A stretch of 64,000 bases of DNA, from contig NZ_JACKTL010000013.1 of assembly GCF_025822245.1 (NCBI RefSeq), positions 1-64,000 on the forward strand, in the 5' to 3' direction. Made by a program: the position numbers and the translations under genes. This stretch comes from Mycolicibacterium hodleri. Lineage in GTDB: Bacteria > Actinomycetota > Actinomycetes > Mycobacteriales > Mycobacteriaceae. Below, piece by piece: positions 1 through 9,898 of the stretch; position 1 is the first letter of the stretch, and every line of letters begins with the position of its first letter. The notes beneath the pieces are model-generated. The model worked only from the letters and a program-made list of their open reading frames with translations. It ran no database searches and was not told the DNA's origin.

Positions 1-1305
1 GGCCGGTGGCGGGGCTGGCGGCGCCACGGGCCGCTCCTCCACCGGGGGCGGAGCCGACGCCTCGGGGGCGGCGTTGCTCCGCCGCACGAACTGTTTGACC
101 GGTGCCGCCTCGGCCGCGGCGGCGTGGGCCGCCTCGCCCGCCGGGATGGACACGTTCATCCGGGTTTCCAGCCGCTCGATGCGTTGCAGCAGAGCAGCTT
201 CGGTGTCGCTCGCCGACGGCAGCAGCAGGCGGGCGCAGACCACCTCGAGCAGCAACCGTGGCGCGGTGGCGCCGCGCATCTCGCCCAGCCCCGCGTGGAC
301 CACCTCGGCGTACCGGGTCAGGGTCGCGGTGCCCAGCGTCGCGGCCTGCTCCCGCATCCGCTCGACGACGTCGTCCGGTGCGTCGACGACGCCACGCGCC
401 GCGGCGTCGGGCACGGCCTGGAGGACGATGAGGTCCCGGAAGCGCTCCAGCAGATCGGTCGCGAACCGACGAGGGTCGTGGCCGGCGTCGATGAGCGCCT
501 CGACGGCGCCGAACAGTGCGGCGGCGTCGCCTGCGGCGAGCGCGTCGACCGAGGCGTCGATGAGCGCCAGGTCGGTGGCACCCAGCAGGGCCAACGCCCG
601 CGAGTAGGCCACCTGCTTGCCGTCGGAGCCGGCCAGCAGCTGATCCAGCACCGACAGGGTGTCGCGGGGCGAGCCGCCGCCCGCGCGGATCACCAGCGGG
701 TAGACCGCGTCGTCGACGCCGACGCTCTCCTGGGTGCAGATGCGCTCCAGCAGGCCGCGCATGGTCTTGGGCGCCAGCAGGCGGAACGGGTAGTGATGGG
801 TGCGCGACCGGATCGTGGGCAGCACCTTCTCGGGTTCGGTGGTCGCGAACACGAAGATCAGGTGGTCCGGCGGCTCCTCGACGATCTTCAGCAGGGCATT
901 GAAGCCCGCCGTGGTGACCATGTGCGCCTCGTCGATGATGAAGATGCGGTAGCGCGACTGGGCGGGGGCGTAGAAGGCGCGGTCTCGCAGCTCGCGCGTG
1001 TCGTCGACGCCGCCGTGACTCGCCGCGTCGAGTTCGACGACGTCGACGCTGCCGGGTCCGTTGGGTGCCAGTGCGACGCAGGAGTCGCAGACGCCGCACG
1101 GAGTCGGGGTGGGCCCCTGTTCGCAGTTCAGCGATCTGGCCATGATGCGGGCCGACGACGTCTTGCCGCACCCGCGCGGACCGGAGAACAGATAGGCGTG
1201 GTTGATGCGCCCCGACGTCAGTGCGGTCGACAGCGGCTCGGTGACGTGCTCTTGACCGACCACCTCGGCGAAGGACGCTGGTCGGTACTTGCGGTAGAGA
1301 GCCAC
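1..1305 (-). CDS. dnaX: DNA polymerase III subunit gamma/tau (3' end beyond window)
   Basis: This is the clamp-loader ATPase that loads the sliding clamp during replication. The GTG start at 1305 gives VALYRKYRPASF, the usual DnaX beginning. Walker A GPRGCGKTS lies at residues 42-50. A zinc-binding cysteine cluster (C-x8-C-x2-C-x2-C) follows, then Walker B with IIDEAH and the SRT sensor segment. After residue 370 the chain becomes Ala/Pro-rich, the start of the tau-type linker. The 435 codons present lack the C-terminus, which runs off the left edge. Its neighbour is the Rv3722c-type aminotransferase, as in M. tuberculosis, where dnaX is Rv3721c. Whether a short gamma form is made cannot be judged here. 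Confidence 0.96.
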   Translation of the reverse strand, partial: MALYRKYRPASFAEVVGQEHVTEPLSTALTSGRINHAYLFSGPRGCGKTSSARIMARSLNCEQGPTPTPCGVCDSCVALAPNGPGSVDVVELDAASHGGVDDTRELRDRAFYAPAQSRYRIFIIDEAHMVTTAGFNALLKIVEEPPDHLIFVFATTEPEKVLPTIRSRTHHYPFRLLAPKTMRGLLERICTQESVGVDDAVYPLVIRAGGGSPRDTLSVLDQLLAGSDGKQVAYSRALALLGATDLALIDASVDALAAGDAAALFGAVEALIDAGHDPRRFATDLLERFRDLIVLQAVPDAAARGVVDAPDDVVERMREQAATLGTATLTRYAEVVHAGLGEMRGATAPRLLLEVVCARLLLPSASDTEAALLQRIERLETRMNVSIPAGEAAHAAAAEAAPVKQFVRRSNAAPEASAPPPVEERPVAPPAPPPA

Positions 1306-1342
1306 GGAAGCAGGCTACCTAGGCTCTCCGACGAGCGGCGCC

Positions 1343-2842
<1,500 letters not shown>

Positions 2843-2856
2843 CTACCATGGCCCGC

Positions 2857-2942
2857 GGAGGATTCGCCTAGTGGCCTATGGCGCTCGCCTGGAACGCGGG
2901 TTGGGTTAATAGCCCTCAGGGGTTCAAATCCCCTATCCTCCG
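2857..2942 (+). tRNA. tRNA-Ser (anticodon GGA)
   Basis: The 7-bp acceptor stem GGAGGAT pairs with ATCCTCC at 2935-2941, followed by discriminator G2942. The anticodon stem CTCGC/GCGGG encloses the loop CTGGAAC, placing anticodon GGA at 2891-2893. A long variable arm and the T-loop GGTTCAAATCC follow, as expected for a class II serine tRNA. CCA is not encoded. Confidence 0.95.
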
Positions 2943-3021
2943 CGCTGGTCCGGGTACGGCCAGGCCAGAGTGCCTGGTCGTACCCAGACTTTTGAACGGC
3001 CCGACCGACTCGAGGAGGAGC

Positions 3022-3831
3022 ATGCGGCGCTGGATCGCGGTCCTGTGGCACGCATCGTTCTTCGTCATCGCCGGAGCTCTCTACTTCTTCTTCGTACTGC
3101 CCCGCTGGTTCGAACTGACCGGCGCGTGGCCGACGGGCCTCGGGCTGGCGATGCGCATCGTCTGCGGCGCGTTGATCGGCCTCGCGGCCCTCCCCGTCGT
3201 GCTGACGTACCTGAAGTCCCGCCGAGCCGAGTTCGGGACTCCCCAACTGGCGCTCACGCTGCGCCTGTGGTCGATCATCCTGCACGTCCTCGCCGGCGCC
3301 CTCATCATCGGCGCCGCCGTCAGCGAGATCTGGGTCAGCCTGGACGCCGCCGGTCAGACGTTGTTCGCCATCTACGGGGCCGCGGCGGCCATCGCCGTCC
3401 TCGGCGCGCTCAGCTTCTACCTTGCCTACGCCGCCGAACTGCCTCCTCCCCCGCCGAAGCCGCTGCGCCCGAAGGGTCAGACCCGGCGCCGCGGCAGGGA
3501 CGCCGGGGACGAGGACCAGGTCGCCGAAGAGCCGGAGCCGACGGACGAGGTCGCCGACGAGCCGGAGCCGACGGACGCCGAGGTCGAGGACGCTCCCGAA
3601 CCTGCCACAGAGCCTGCCGCCGAGGTTCCGGAGACCCCCGTGACCAGCGAGAAACCCGCCGAGGCCACTCCTGAGGCGGCTTCCGAGGCCGCTGATGACG
3701 AACCAGTCGGTAACGCCGACGAGCCCACCGCCGATGAGTCCGATAGCAAGTTGCGCAACCGACGTCCGAGCGGCAAGTCGAACTCGCGGCTGTTCGGGCG
3801 CTCGCGCCGCGGAGTGGCCCTCGAAGACTGA
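3022..3831 (+). CDS. Four-TM membrane protein with acidic Pro/Glu tail (Rv3723-like)
   Basis: A 269-residue integral membrane protein of unknown function. Four hydrophobic segments are visible at roughly residues 5-27, 43-63, 78-102 and 107-135. A PPPPPKP hinge follows, then about 120 residues rich in Glu, Ala, Pro and Asp with repeated EPEPTD units, ending in a basic patch. The ATG at 3022 is preceded by a strong GGAGGAG. An earlier in-frame start at 2878 lies inside the tRNA and is rejected. Position next to tRNA-Ser and the Rv3722c homolog matches Rv3723 in M. tuberculosis. The acidic tail is presumably cytoplasmic, which is inference. Confidence 0.85.
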   Translation: MRRWIAVLWHASFFVIAGALYFFFVLPRWFELTGAWPTGLGLAMRIVCGALIGLAALPVVLTYLKSRRAEFGTPQLALTLRLWSIILHVLAGALIIGAAVSEIWVSLDAAGQTLFAIYGAAAAIAVLGALSFYLAYAAELPPPPPKPLRPKGQTRRRGRDAGDEDQVAEEPEPTDEVADEPEPTDAEVEDAPEPATEPAAEVPETPVTSEKPAEATPEAASEAADDEPVGNADEPTADESDSKLRNRRPSGKSNSRLFGRSRRGVALED

Positions 3832-3918
3832 CGTCCGGGCCCGGTTGCGTCGACAGCCCACGGTGTCGTCGTCAGAATTGTGGGTAGAACACCAGCTACA
3901 CACGGCGGAAGGTGCCCC

Positions 3919-4941
3919 ATGCGCAGGTCCCACCCCAGATGGCGTTACGTGGTCGCGGTCGTGGCCACGGCCGCCTCTGCGGCCACCGTCGTGGCACCTG
4001 CACCGGCGTTCGCCGCGCCCGCCGACTTGGCGAACGTCGCCGCCCAGGTGGAGCCGGCAGTGGCGCGCATCGACACGACGATCAACTACCAGCACGCGAT
4101 CGGCGCGGGTACGGGCATCGTCTTGGACCCGAGCGGCACCCTGCTGACGAACTTCCACGTCGTGCAAGGCGCCGACAGCATCACCGCAACCGTCGCCGGG
4201 CGGTCGTACCCCGCCGATCTCGTCGGCTACGACCGCGACCGGGACATCGCCGTCCTGCAGCTGCGCGGCGCGGGTGGCCTGCCGGTGGCGGTGCTCGGAG
4301 ATTCCTCACAGCTCGCGGTGGGTGATCCCGTCGTCGCGCTCGGCAACGCCAGGGGCTCGGGAAGCCCCTTGACGCAGGAGGCGGGCGAGGTCGTCGGCTT
4401 CGGACGCACCATCAACGCCAAGGACGAGCTGACGGGCAGTTCGAACCAGGCGACCGGGTTGATCGAGTTCGCGGCACCGGTGCGCGCCGGTGATTCCGGC
4501 GGCCCGATGGTCAACGCGGCAGGCCAGGTCATGGGCGTCACGACCGCAGCCACGGTCAACTTCCGGATGGATCCCGGCGGCTCCGGTTTCGCCATCCCCA
4601 TCAACGACGCTCTCGCGACGGCGAATCAGATTCGGTCGGGATCGCCGTCGAGCACGGTGCACATCGGGCCACCGACACTGCTCGGAGTCGGGGTCAACTC
4701 GCGCAACCAGCCGGAGAACCTGCCCGGCGTCGTCCTGTTCGAGGTGCTGCGCGGCGGACCGGCGGAACAGGCGGGTCTGCACGACGGAGACGTCCTGCTC
4801 AGCATCGACGGGGAGCAGCTGAACTCGGCCACGTCGTTGACCAACGTCCTCGACCGGCACTACCCCGGCGACGTCGTCGACCTGACCTGGATCGACCGGG
4901 CGGGCCAGCAGCTCACCGGCAAGGCGACGCTCACGTCGTGA
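3919..4941 (+). CDS. pepA: Exported trypsin-like serine protease with PDZ domain (PepA type)
   Basis: A 340-residue secreted HtrA-like protease resembling the mycobacterial antigen PepA/Mtb32A (Rv0125). A signal peptide ends near residues 30-33 (PAFAAPA). The catalytic triad is visible: His80 in TNFHVV, Asp109 in RDIAVLQL and Ser192 in GDSGGP. A C-terminal PDZ domain follows (about 240-335; GGPAEQAGLHDGDVLLSIDG). The ATG at 3919 follows GGAAGG; the in-frame start at 3880 would add 13 residues ahead of the signal peptide and is less likely. It acts outside the plasma membrane. Its substrates are unknown. Confidence 0.92.
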   Translation: MRRSHPRWRYVVAVVATAASAATVVAPAPAFAAPADLANVAAQVEPAVARIDTTINYQHAIGAGTGIVLDPSGTLLTNFHVVQGADSITATVAGRSYPADLVGYDRDRDIAVLQLRGAGGLPVAVLGDSSQLAVGDPVVALGNARGSGSPLTQEAGEVVGFGRTINAKDELTGSSNQATGLIEFAAPVRAGDSGGPMVNAAGQVMGVTTAATVNFRMDPGGSGFAIPINDALATANQIRSGSPSSTVHIGPPTLLGVGVNSRNQPENLPGVVLFEVLRGGPAEQAGLHDGDVLLSIDGEQLNSATSLTNVLDRHYPGDVVDLTWIDRAGQQLTGKATLTS

Positions 4942-4960
4942 GCTCGTAGGATTGACGACG

Positions 4961-5245
4961 ATGACTCTCCGATTGCTCGCGGCATGCGCGCTGGCTGCCG
5001 TTGCGACGGCGGTGAGCCCGTGGTCCGCCACCGCCGCTCCGTCGCAGCCGGAACCCGGCTGCCCGGTGACCGATCCCCCGGTCATCAACCGGTGTGGGTG
5101 GGAGAAGCCGCCCGACCCGGTCCCGCCACCGCCGGGCGTGACGGTGGCCCAGTGCCAAGACGGTGCGCTGGACTTCACTCAGCAACCGAACTACCGGGCG
5201 ACGTGTGCGGAGAACGGCGGCGTGGTGAAGTGGTTGGCGGGCTGA
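4961..5245 (+). CDS. Small exported hypothetical protein
   Basis: A 94-residue protein with a signal peptide (about 1-26, ending SATAAP). The mature part is Pro-rich with four cysteines, which may form disulfides. The ATG at 4961 is preceded by AGGA 9 nt upstream; a TTG three codons earlier is too close to that site. It lies 19 nt behind the PepA-like gene, so the two may be co-transcribed. No family is recognised. Confidence 0.75.
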   Translation: MTLRLLAACALAAVATAVSPWSATAAPSQPEPGCPVTDPPVINRCGWEKPPDPVPPPPGVTVAQCQDGALDFTQQPNYRATCAENGGVVKWLAG

Positions 5246-5280
5246 CCGCTCGGCCCTCCCAGTTGTCGCCCCACTCGCGG

Positions 5281-5862
5281 TCAAGTAGCGGGCCGCTCCC
5301 CGTCCACGTGTGGCGACGAATGTGCCTCGCGGCCAAGGAGAATGCGTAGCGACGTCACGACACCGGTGTCGCGCAGGCCGACAAGTTGCCATGCCCGCGC
5401 AATACCGAAGGCAAGGTCGCCGATGACGACGTAACTCAGGGTACGTACCGCATCCGGGTGAAACGCTCGGACGAGCTGTACCCCCACGTACAACTCGCAA
5501 CCGGCGATCACGAACAATCCGACGACCAACCACACCCAGCCCACATTTGCCCGCAACGGACGAACCACAGTCACGGTGGAACGGATGGTGGCGATGGCGA
5601 ACGTCAGGACGACGGCGCCGGACGCGATCGCCCACCAACCCAGGCTCACCCCCGGGACGAGGGCGGCCATCGAGATCAGCAGCGCGTTGGTGAACACCAA
5701 CAACGCTGCCGCTGAGCGGGATTGGAACTCGACGCGTGTAGCGGCGTCCTCCGACCTTTCGGTAGATACCGAAACAGCGACGAACAGCAGCCCGATGAGT
5801 GCCCCTGTGACACCGGCCGAGGCAACGAAGAACTCGCGGTATGCATCAGGAATCATGACCAC
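5281..5862 (-). CDS. Membrane protein of unknown function
   Basis: A 193-residue protein with about four membrane segments (roughly residues 13-30, 50-70, 77-97 and 106-130), an RVEFQSR loop between the first two and a polar C-terminal tail. No catalytic motif is visible. The first residues MVM allow starts at 5862 or 5856. It converges with the small exported gene on the left. On the right it is followed by 125 bp without a gene and then the GH13 remnant. Confidence 0.7.
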   Translation of the reverse strand: MVMIPDAYREFFVASAGVTGALIGLLFVAVSVSTERSEDAATRVEFQSRSAAALLVFTNALLISMAALVPGVSLGWWAIASGAVVLTFAIATIRSTVTVVRPLRANVGWVWLVVGLFVIAGCELYVGVQLVRAFHPDAVRTLSYVVIGDLAFGIARAWQLVGLRDTGVVTSLRILLGREAHSSPHVDGERPAT

Positions 5863-5987
5863 ACCCTAAATCGCGGCGATGACCAACGATCGTCGACGAG
5901 CCCTGCCCCCTAGGTGCTGTCCGCCCGCATCCAGCCGTTGATCGACGCAGGCCTGCGCCGTTGCGGTTGGCTGAAGCCGACCAGTCC

Positions 5988-6615
5988 TCACACCGCATCG
6001 CCGTCGCGCCGGCTGACGACCGCCTCCCAGGCACGCAACGAATCGGATGCGCCCGGGGTTGGCCCGAGACTCGACAGCAGCGATTCGCCGCCCGCCTCGA
6101 ACGGCACGTCGTAGTCGGTGAAGTTCCCGCTCACTCGCAGCGGGCCACTGTCGAACACCCGCCGGTGCGCGTCGACGTGGACCGCCCGGTAAGTCGAGGC
6201 CGGATCCGACAGATTCCGCCGACGCAACGAGATCAGCGAACGCACCAGCGCCAGCATCGAAGTGGGGTCGACGGTTTGGTCGGCGACGTTGTGCTCGTGG
6301 ACCGGGTGAACGGGTAGCCACGGTTCGCCCGCCGTGAATCCGCCAGCAGGGCTCGCGTCCCACCGCATCGGTGCCCGCGCATTGTCCCTCGGCCATTGAC
6401 CGCTGAGACGCCCGGCGGTGAGCGGATCCCGATGGAGGTGATCGGGAATGTCGCTGTCGGTCATGCCCAGCTCGTCACCGTAATACAGGACGATAGGTCC
6501 CGGGCAGAGTGGCCAGCACTGTCTGAATCAGCCTGGTGCGTCGGGGATCACCCATCGCCCACCGGGTCGCCGCCCGCGGCAGGTCGTGATTGGAGGCCGC
6601 CCACACCATGCCGCA
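5988..6615 (-). pseudogene. GH13 alpha-glucosidase remnant (C-terminal part, frameshifted)
   Basis: Translation of the minus strand gives recognisable glycoside hydrolase family 13 sequence in two frames. The first part reads WAASNHDLPRAATRW and TRLIQTVLATLPGT. The second reads IVLYYGDELGM, then DPLTAGR and NARAPMRWD. A single extra base at about 6495 shifts the frame; removing it restores the expected LPGTIVLYYGDELGM. Everything upstream of the SNHD motif (the conserved His/Asp region of the barrel) is missing, so the TIM barrel and nucleophile are absent. The C-terminal end up to the stop at 5988 seems intact. The 5' break meets the 5' break of a LacI remnant. Confidence 0.85.
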
Positions 6616-6617
6616 CT

Positions 6618-6934
6618 TCGACGCCGGCGCGGAGAAGCTCCTCCACGACCGGCCAGACCTCACCGCCATCCTGGCCGTCAACGACGAACTCGCACTCGCC
6701 GCGCTCCGGGTCTGCCAACGACGCGAAATCGCGGTGCCACGGCAGCTCTCCGTGGTCGGCTTCGACGATGTTCCTGCGGCCGCCGCCGCCGGTATCACCA
6801 CCATCCACCAGGACTTCGTCGAGAAGGGAACCATCGCCTCACAACTACTGATCGACCAGTCCGACACCCCGCAGAAGGTGATCCTCCCGACCAGCCTGAT
6901 GACCAGGCAGAGTACGGGTGCGCCGCGACGATGA
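6618..6934 (+). pseudogene. LacI-family regulator remnant (C-terminal third)
   Basis: The plus strand encodes the end of a LacI-type repressor: RPDLTAILAVNDELALAALR, VPRQLSVVGFDDV, ITTIHQDF and a PTSL-R-STGAPR ending. These are the effector-domain landmarks of the family. The helix-turn-helix and about two thirds of the ligand domain are missing, so no DNA-binding protein can be made. The nearest possible start (TTG 6590) lies in sequence derived from the neighbouring GH13 gene. LacI regulators commonly sit divergent from alpha-glucosidase genes, so this was probably the partner of the GH13 remnant. Confidence 0.85.
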
Positions 6935-6987
6935 GGATCGCATTACCCGCCCGGGAATTCATGCTGCAGTGACCGCTGCGTCATAGG

Positions 6988-8034
6988 TCAGGTCACGGGG
7001 TTGCCGTCCGCGTCCCAATGCTCGGCCACCTTCTTGCTCGGCTGCACGCGCGGGGGCTCGCCTGGCATCTTGGGATAGCTCGGCGGGTACGGCAGATCCG
7101 CCAGGCCACGCTCCTCGTCGGCGGCCACCATCTCCAGCAGCGGTTCGATGGAGTGCGCCACCTTCTCGATGTCCGCCCACGGATCCTTGCGACTGGCAAC
7201 GAGTTTCGGCACGGTGGCGATGGTGTAGTCGTCGGGGTCGGCCGTGGCCAGGTCCGCCCACGACAGCGGGGTCGACACCGTGGCGATCTGGGTCCGCCGG
7301 GCCGAGTAGGCCGACGCGAAGGTGCGGTCCCTGGCGTTCTGGTTGTAGTCCACGAACAGCCGCTCGCCCCGCTCCTCCTTCCACCACGACGTCGTCACCC
7401 GGTCGGGCGCCCGCCGTTCGACCTCGCGGGCCAGCGCGATGCCCGCCCGGCGTACGGCGATGAAGTCCCAGTCCGGCTTGATCCGGATGAAGACGTGCAC
7501 GCCACGGCCGCCGGACGTCTTCGGGTAGCCGACGATGCCGAGTTCGTCGAGGAGGGGCTTGAGCACCTCGACGGCGATCTCGGCCGCGTCGTCGAAGTCG
7601 GTGCCCGGTTGGGGATCGAGGTCGACGCGAAGCTCGTCGGGATGTTCGGCGTCGGGACAACGGACCTGCCACGGGTGGAAGGTAACGGTGCCCATCTGAG
7701 CGGCCCAGGCGATTGCCGACGGATGCGTCACCTTCAACGCGTCGGCGGTCCGGCCCGACGGGAACGTCACCTGACAGGTTTCCAGATAGTCGGGATGCTT
7801 TGCGGGAACGCGTTTCTGGTAGATCTCCTCGCCGTCGATCCCGTCGGGAAAGCGCTGCAGATGCGTGGGCCGGTCCCGCAACGCCGCGACCATCGGCTCC
7901 GCGACGGCCCGGTAGTAGTCGAAGAGGACCCGCTTCGTGCCGCCTGCGCCGAGTTTGGGGAAGTACACCTTGTCCGGACTGGTCAACCTGACGGCCACGC
8001 CGTCGACGTCGACTTCGGTTGCGGGACTGGCCAT
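6988..8034 (-). CDS. polD1: LigD-type DNA polymerase domain protein (PolD1, Rv3730c-like)
   Basis: A stand-alone archaeo-eukaryotic primase-fold polymerase of 348 residues, the family fused in LigD and present alone in mycobacteria as PolD1. Such enzymes fill gaps and add nucleotides, often ribonucleotides, during break repair. The catalytic Asp pair is D138 and D140 (RVDLDP), the His motif lies in GRGVHVF and the third Asp in LFVDYNQN. Its ATG follows directly on the stop of ligC (TGAATG), so the two are translated as one unit. The product would act with LigC on DNA ends. Confidence 0.93.
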   Translation of the reverse strand: MASPATEVDVDGVAVRLTSPDKVYFPKLGAGGTKRVLFDYYRAVAEPMVAALRDRPTHLQRFPDGIDGEEIYQKRVPAKHPDYLETCQVTFPSGRTADALKVTHPSAIAWAAQMGTVTFHPWQVRCPDAEHPDELRVDLDPQPGTDFDDAAEIAVEVLKPLLDELGIVGYPKTSGGRGVHVFIRIKPDWDFIAVRRAGIALAREVERRAPDRVTTSWWKEERGERLFVDYNQNARDRTFASAYSARRTQIATVSTPLSWADLATADPDDYTIATVPKLVASRKDPWADIEKVAHSIEPLLEMVAADEERGLADLPYPPSYPKMPGEPPRVQPSKKVAEHWDADGNPVT

Positions 8035-9075
8035 TCAGTTCTCCAATACGTCGGACAGGTCGTAGTTCAGGGGGACGTCGAGCTGGGCGAAGGTGCAGCT
8101 CGACGGATCCCGGTCGGGCCGCCAGCGAACGAACTTCACCGCGTGCCGGAAGCGCCGATCGCTCTGACCGTTGCCCTCCATCTGGTCGTAGGCCACCTCG
8201 GCCACCTTCTCCGGGCGCACCGGGATCCACCGCTTGTCGGCCGCGGAGTTCCACCGGCTGGGGTCGCCGTCCCGTGCGTCGCCGTCGCGCAATGGCTCCA
8301 ACTCGGCGAGCAGTTTGATGCGGTCCTTGACCGTGAACGACGCTGCGCCACCGATCATTTGCAGTTCGCCGTCCTCGCGGTAGAGGCCCAGCAAAATCGA
8401 CCCGACGCCCTCCCCGCTCTTGTGCACGCGGTACCCGATGGCGACGCAGTCGGCGTCCCGCTTGTGCTTGACCTTGACCATCTCGCGCTTGCCCGCCAGG
8501 TAGCGTCCGTCGAGTCGCTTGGCGATCACCCCGTCGAGACCGGCGCCCTCGAAGGTGGTCAACCACTGCGTGCCGAGCTCGGGGTCCTCGGTGGTGCGGG
8601 TGACGTGGCACCACGTCTTCTCCGACACGAGCTCCAGCAGCGCCTCCCGCCGGACGCGAAATGGTTCTCCCATCAAGGAGGCATTCCCGGTGGCAAGTGC
8701 GTCGAACCCGATGAAGTGCGCGGGAGTTTGCTCGGCCAGCATCGCCACCCGACTCTCGGCGGGATGGATCCGCTGGCTCAACGACTCCCAGTCCAGCCGG
8801 ACGCGGCCGTCGATCTCCCGGGGCACGACGACCTCGCCGTCGAGGACGCAACGGGGTGCCAGCTCGTCGCGTAGCGACTCGACGAGCTCGGGGAAGTACC
8901 GACCGAGTTCCTTGCCGCTGCGCGATTGCAGCACCACCTCGTCGCCGTCGCGGAACGCCAGCGCCCGGAAGCCGTCCCACTTGGGCTCGTAGGACCAGAC
9001 CCCGGCGTCGTCGGGCACGGTGGTGGCCGTCTTCGCCAACATCGGCTCGACAGGCGGCATCACGGGGAGGTCCAT
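8035..9075 (-). CDS. ligC1: ATP-dependent DNA ligase LigC (first copy)
   Basis: An ATP-dependent ligase of about 346 residues with the adenylation domain and an OB-fold domain but no polymerase or nuclease domain. Motif I is KWDGFR with lysine K32, the site of AMP attachment. Other ligase motifs are visible: DGEVV (III-like), GLDGVIAKR (IV-like) and the MVKVKHKR region (V). I chose the ATG at 9075 because it gives MDLPVMPPVEPML, parallel to the second copy. In-frame starts at 9084 and 9090 would add a few residues. It precedes polD1 with no gap, matching the PolD1-LigC1 pair known in M. smegmatis. Confidence 0.92.
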   Translation of the reverse strand: MDLPVMPPVEPMLAKTATTVPDDAGVWSYEPKWDGFRALAFRDGDEVVLQSRSGKELGRYFPELVESLRDELAPRCVLDGEVVVPREIDGRVRLDWESLSQRIHPAESRVAMLAEQTPAHFIGFDALATGNASLMGEPFRVRREALLELVSEKTWCHVTRTTEDPELGTQWLTTFEGAGLDGVIAKRLDGRYLAGKREMVKVKHKRDADCVAIGYRVHKSGEGVGSILLGLYREDGELQMIGGAASFTVKDRIKLLAELEPLRDGDARDGDPSRWNSAADKRWIPVRPEKVAEVAYDQMEGNGQSDRRFRHAVKFVRWRPDRDPSSCTFAQLDVPLNYDLSDVLEN

Positions 9076-9168
9076 GGTTCCCATACTCACGTAGACCGCT
9101 ATCGCCGATCAATGTCATCGCCATGGCGAATTCCCCTAGTGGCGGTGCTGGGGTTACATTGAAGATGA

Positions 9169-9260
9169 CCCACACGGGAGTGCACGCCAAGTGCGCTGAG
9201 AGGACGGCTGGCGCCGTCGACCGTACGAACCTGACCGGATCATGCCGGCGTAGGGAGTGA
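9169..9260 (+). promoter_or_regulatory. TPP riboswitch (THI element)
   Basis: The region contains the diagnostic thi-box parts in order: ACGGGAGTGC, CTGAGAGGACGG, GACCGTACGAACCTGACCGG and CGGCGTAGGGAGTG. These form the P1-P5 arms that bind thiamine pyrophosphate. It ends 5 nt before the ATG of ykoE, so the AGGGAG inside the switch would also serve as the ribosome binding site. This suggests control of translation start. High TPP would shut off the transporter operon. Confidence 0.93.
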
Positions 9261-9265
9261 CTTAG

Positions 9266-9898
9266 ATGAGTACCGACATCGTTTCCGATCGACCCACCAG
9301 CAGTCCGCGGAGCTACCGCTGGCGCGTGGTCGACATCGTCGTCGCCAGCGTGCTGGCCGTCGCGGCCGGACTGGTGTTCGTCCTGTGGAACATCGCCTCC
9401 AACCCGATCGGCGCTCCCCTCGGCGCCGCGCTGCCCGGCCTTCAGGCACTGCTGGGCGGGGGCTGGCTGTTCGCCGGCGTCCTCACCGCACTGGTCATCC
9501 GCAAACCGGGCGCCGCGCTCTACGGGGAGTTGGTCGCCGCCACCGTCTCCGCGCTCGTCGGCAACCAATGGGGCGTGCTGACCTTGGAGTCGGGGTTGGT
9601 GCAGGGCCTGGCCGCCGAGCTGGTGTTCGCGGTGTTCCTCTACCGCGCATGGAACCTGCCGGTGGCCGTGCTGGCCGGCGCGGCGGCGGGCCTGGGCCTC
9701 GCGATCAACGACTTGATTCTCTGGTATCCCGGTTCGGCGACGGCGTTTTCGGCGATCTACGTCGTGTCGGCGATCGTCTCGGGCGCACTCATCGCGGGTG
9801 CCCTGTCCTGGTTCGTCGTCCGCGGCCTCGCGAAGACCGGTGCGCTGTCCCGCTTCCCGTCCGGCAGAGTGGGGTCGCAGCCCAACCTCTCGCGATGA
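9266..9898 (+). CDS. ykoE: ECF transporter substrate-binding (S) component, YkoE family
   Basis: A 210-residue membrane protein with about five or six hydrophobic helices and the YkoE-type motif PGLQALLGGGWLFAGVL. YkoE proteins are the substrate-specific subunits of ECF transporters for thiamine or its HMP precursor. A TPP riboswitch immediately upstream supports a thiamine-related substrate. The gene overlaps ykoD by 4 bp (ATGA), placing it first in a ykoEDC operon. Whether the ligand is thiamine itself or HMP cannot be told from sequence. Confidence 0.92.
   Translation: MSTDIVSDRPTSSPRSYRWRVVDIVVASVLAVAAGLVFVLWNIASNPIGAPLGAALPGLQALLGGGWLFAGVLTALVIRKPGAALYGELVAATVSALVGNQWGVLTLESGLVQGLAAELVFAVFLYRAWNLPVAVLAGAAAGLGLAINDLILWYPGSATAFSAIYVVSAIVSGALIAGALSWFVVRGLAKTGALSRFPSGRVGSQPNLSR

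Noticed and set aside
5866..6396. Minus-strand open frame of 176 codons and plus-strand partners
   Set aside because: Out-of-frame shadows of the GH13 remnant.
6590..6934. Intact short regulator starting at TTG 6590
   Set aside because: Only the end of a LacI effector domain is coded and the first codons derive from the GH13 side of the breakpoint, so I treat it as a remnant.
6959..9568. Minus-strand open frame of 869 codons
   Set aside because: Shadow in another frame of polD1 and ligC1, extending across the TPP riboswitch into ykoE.
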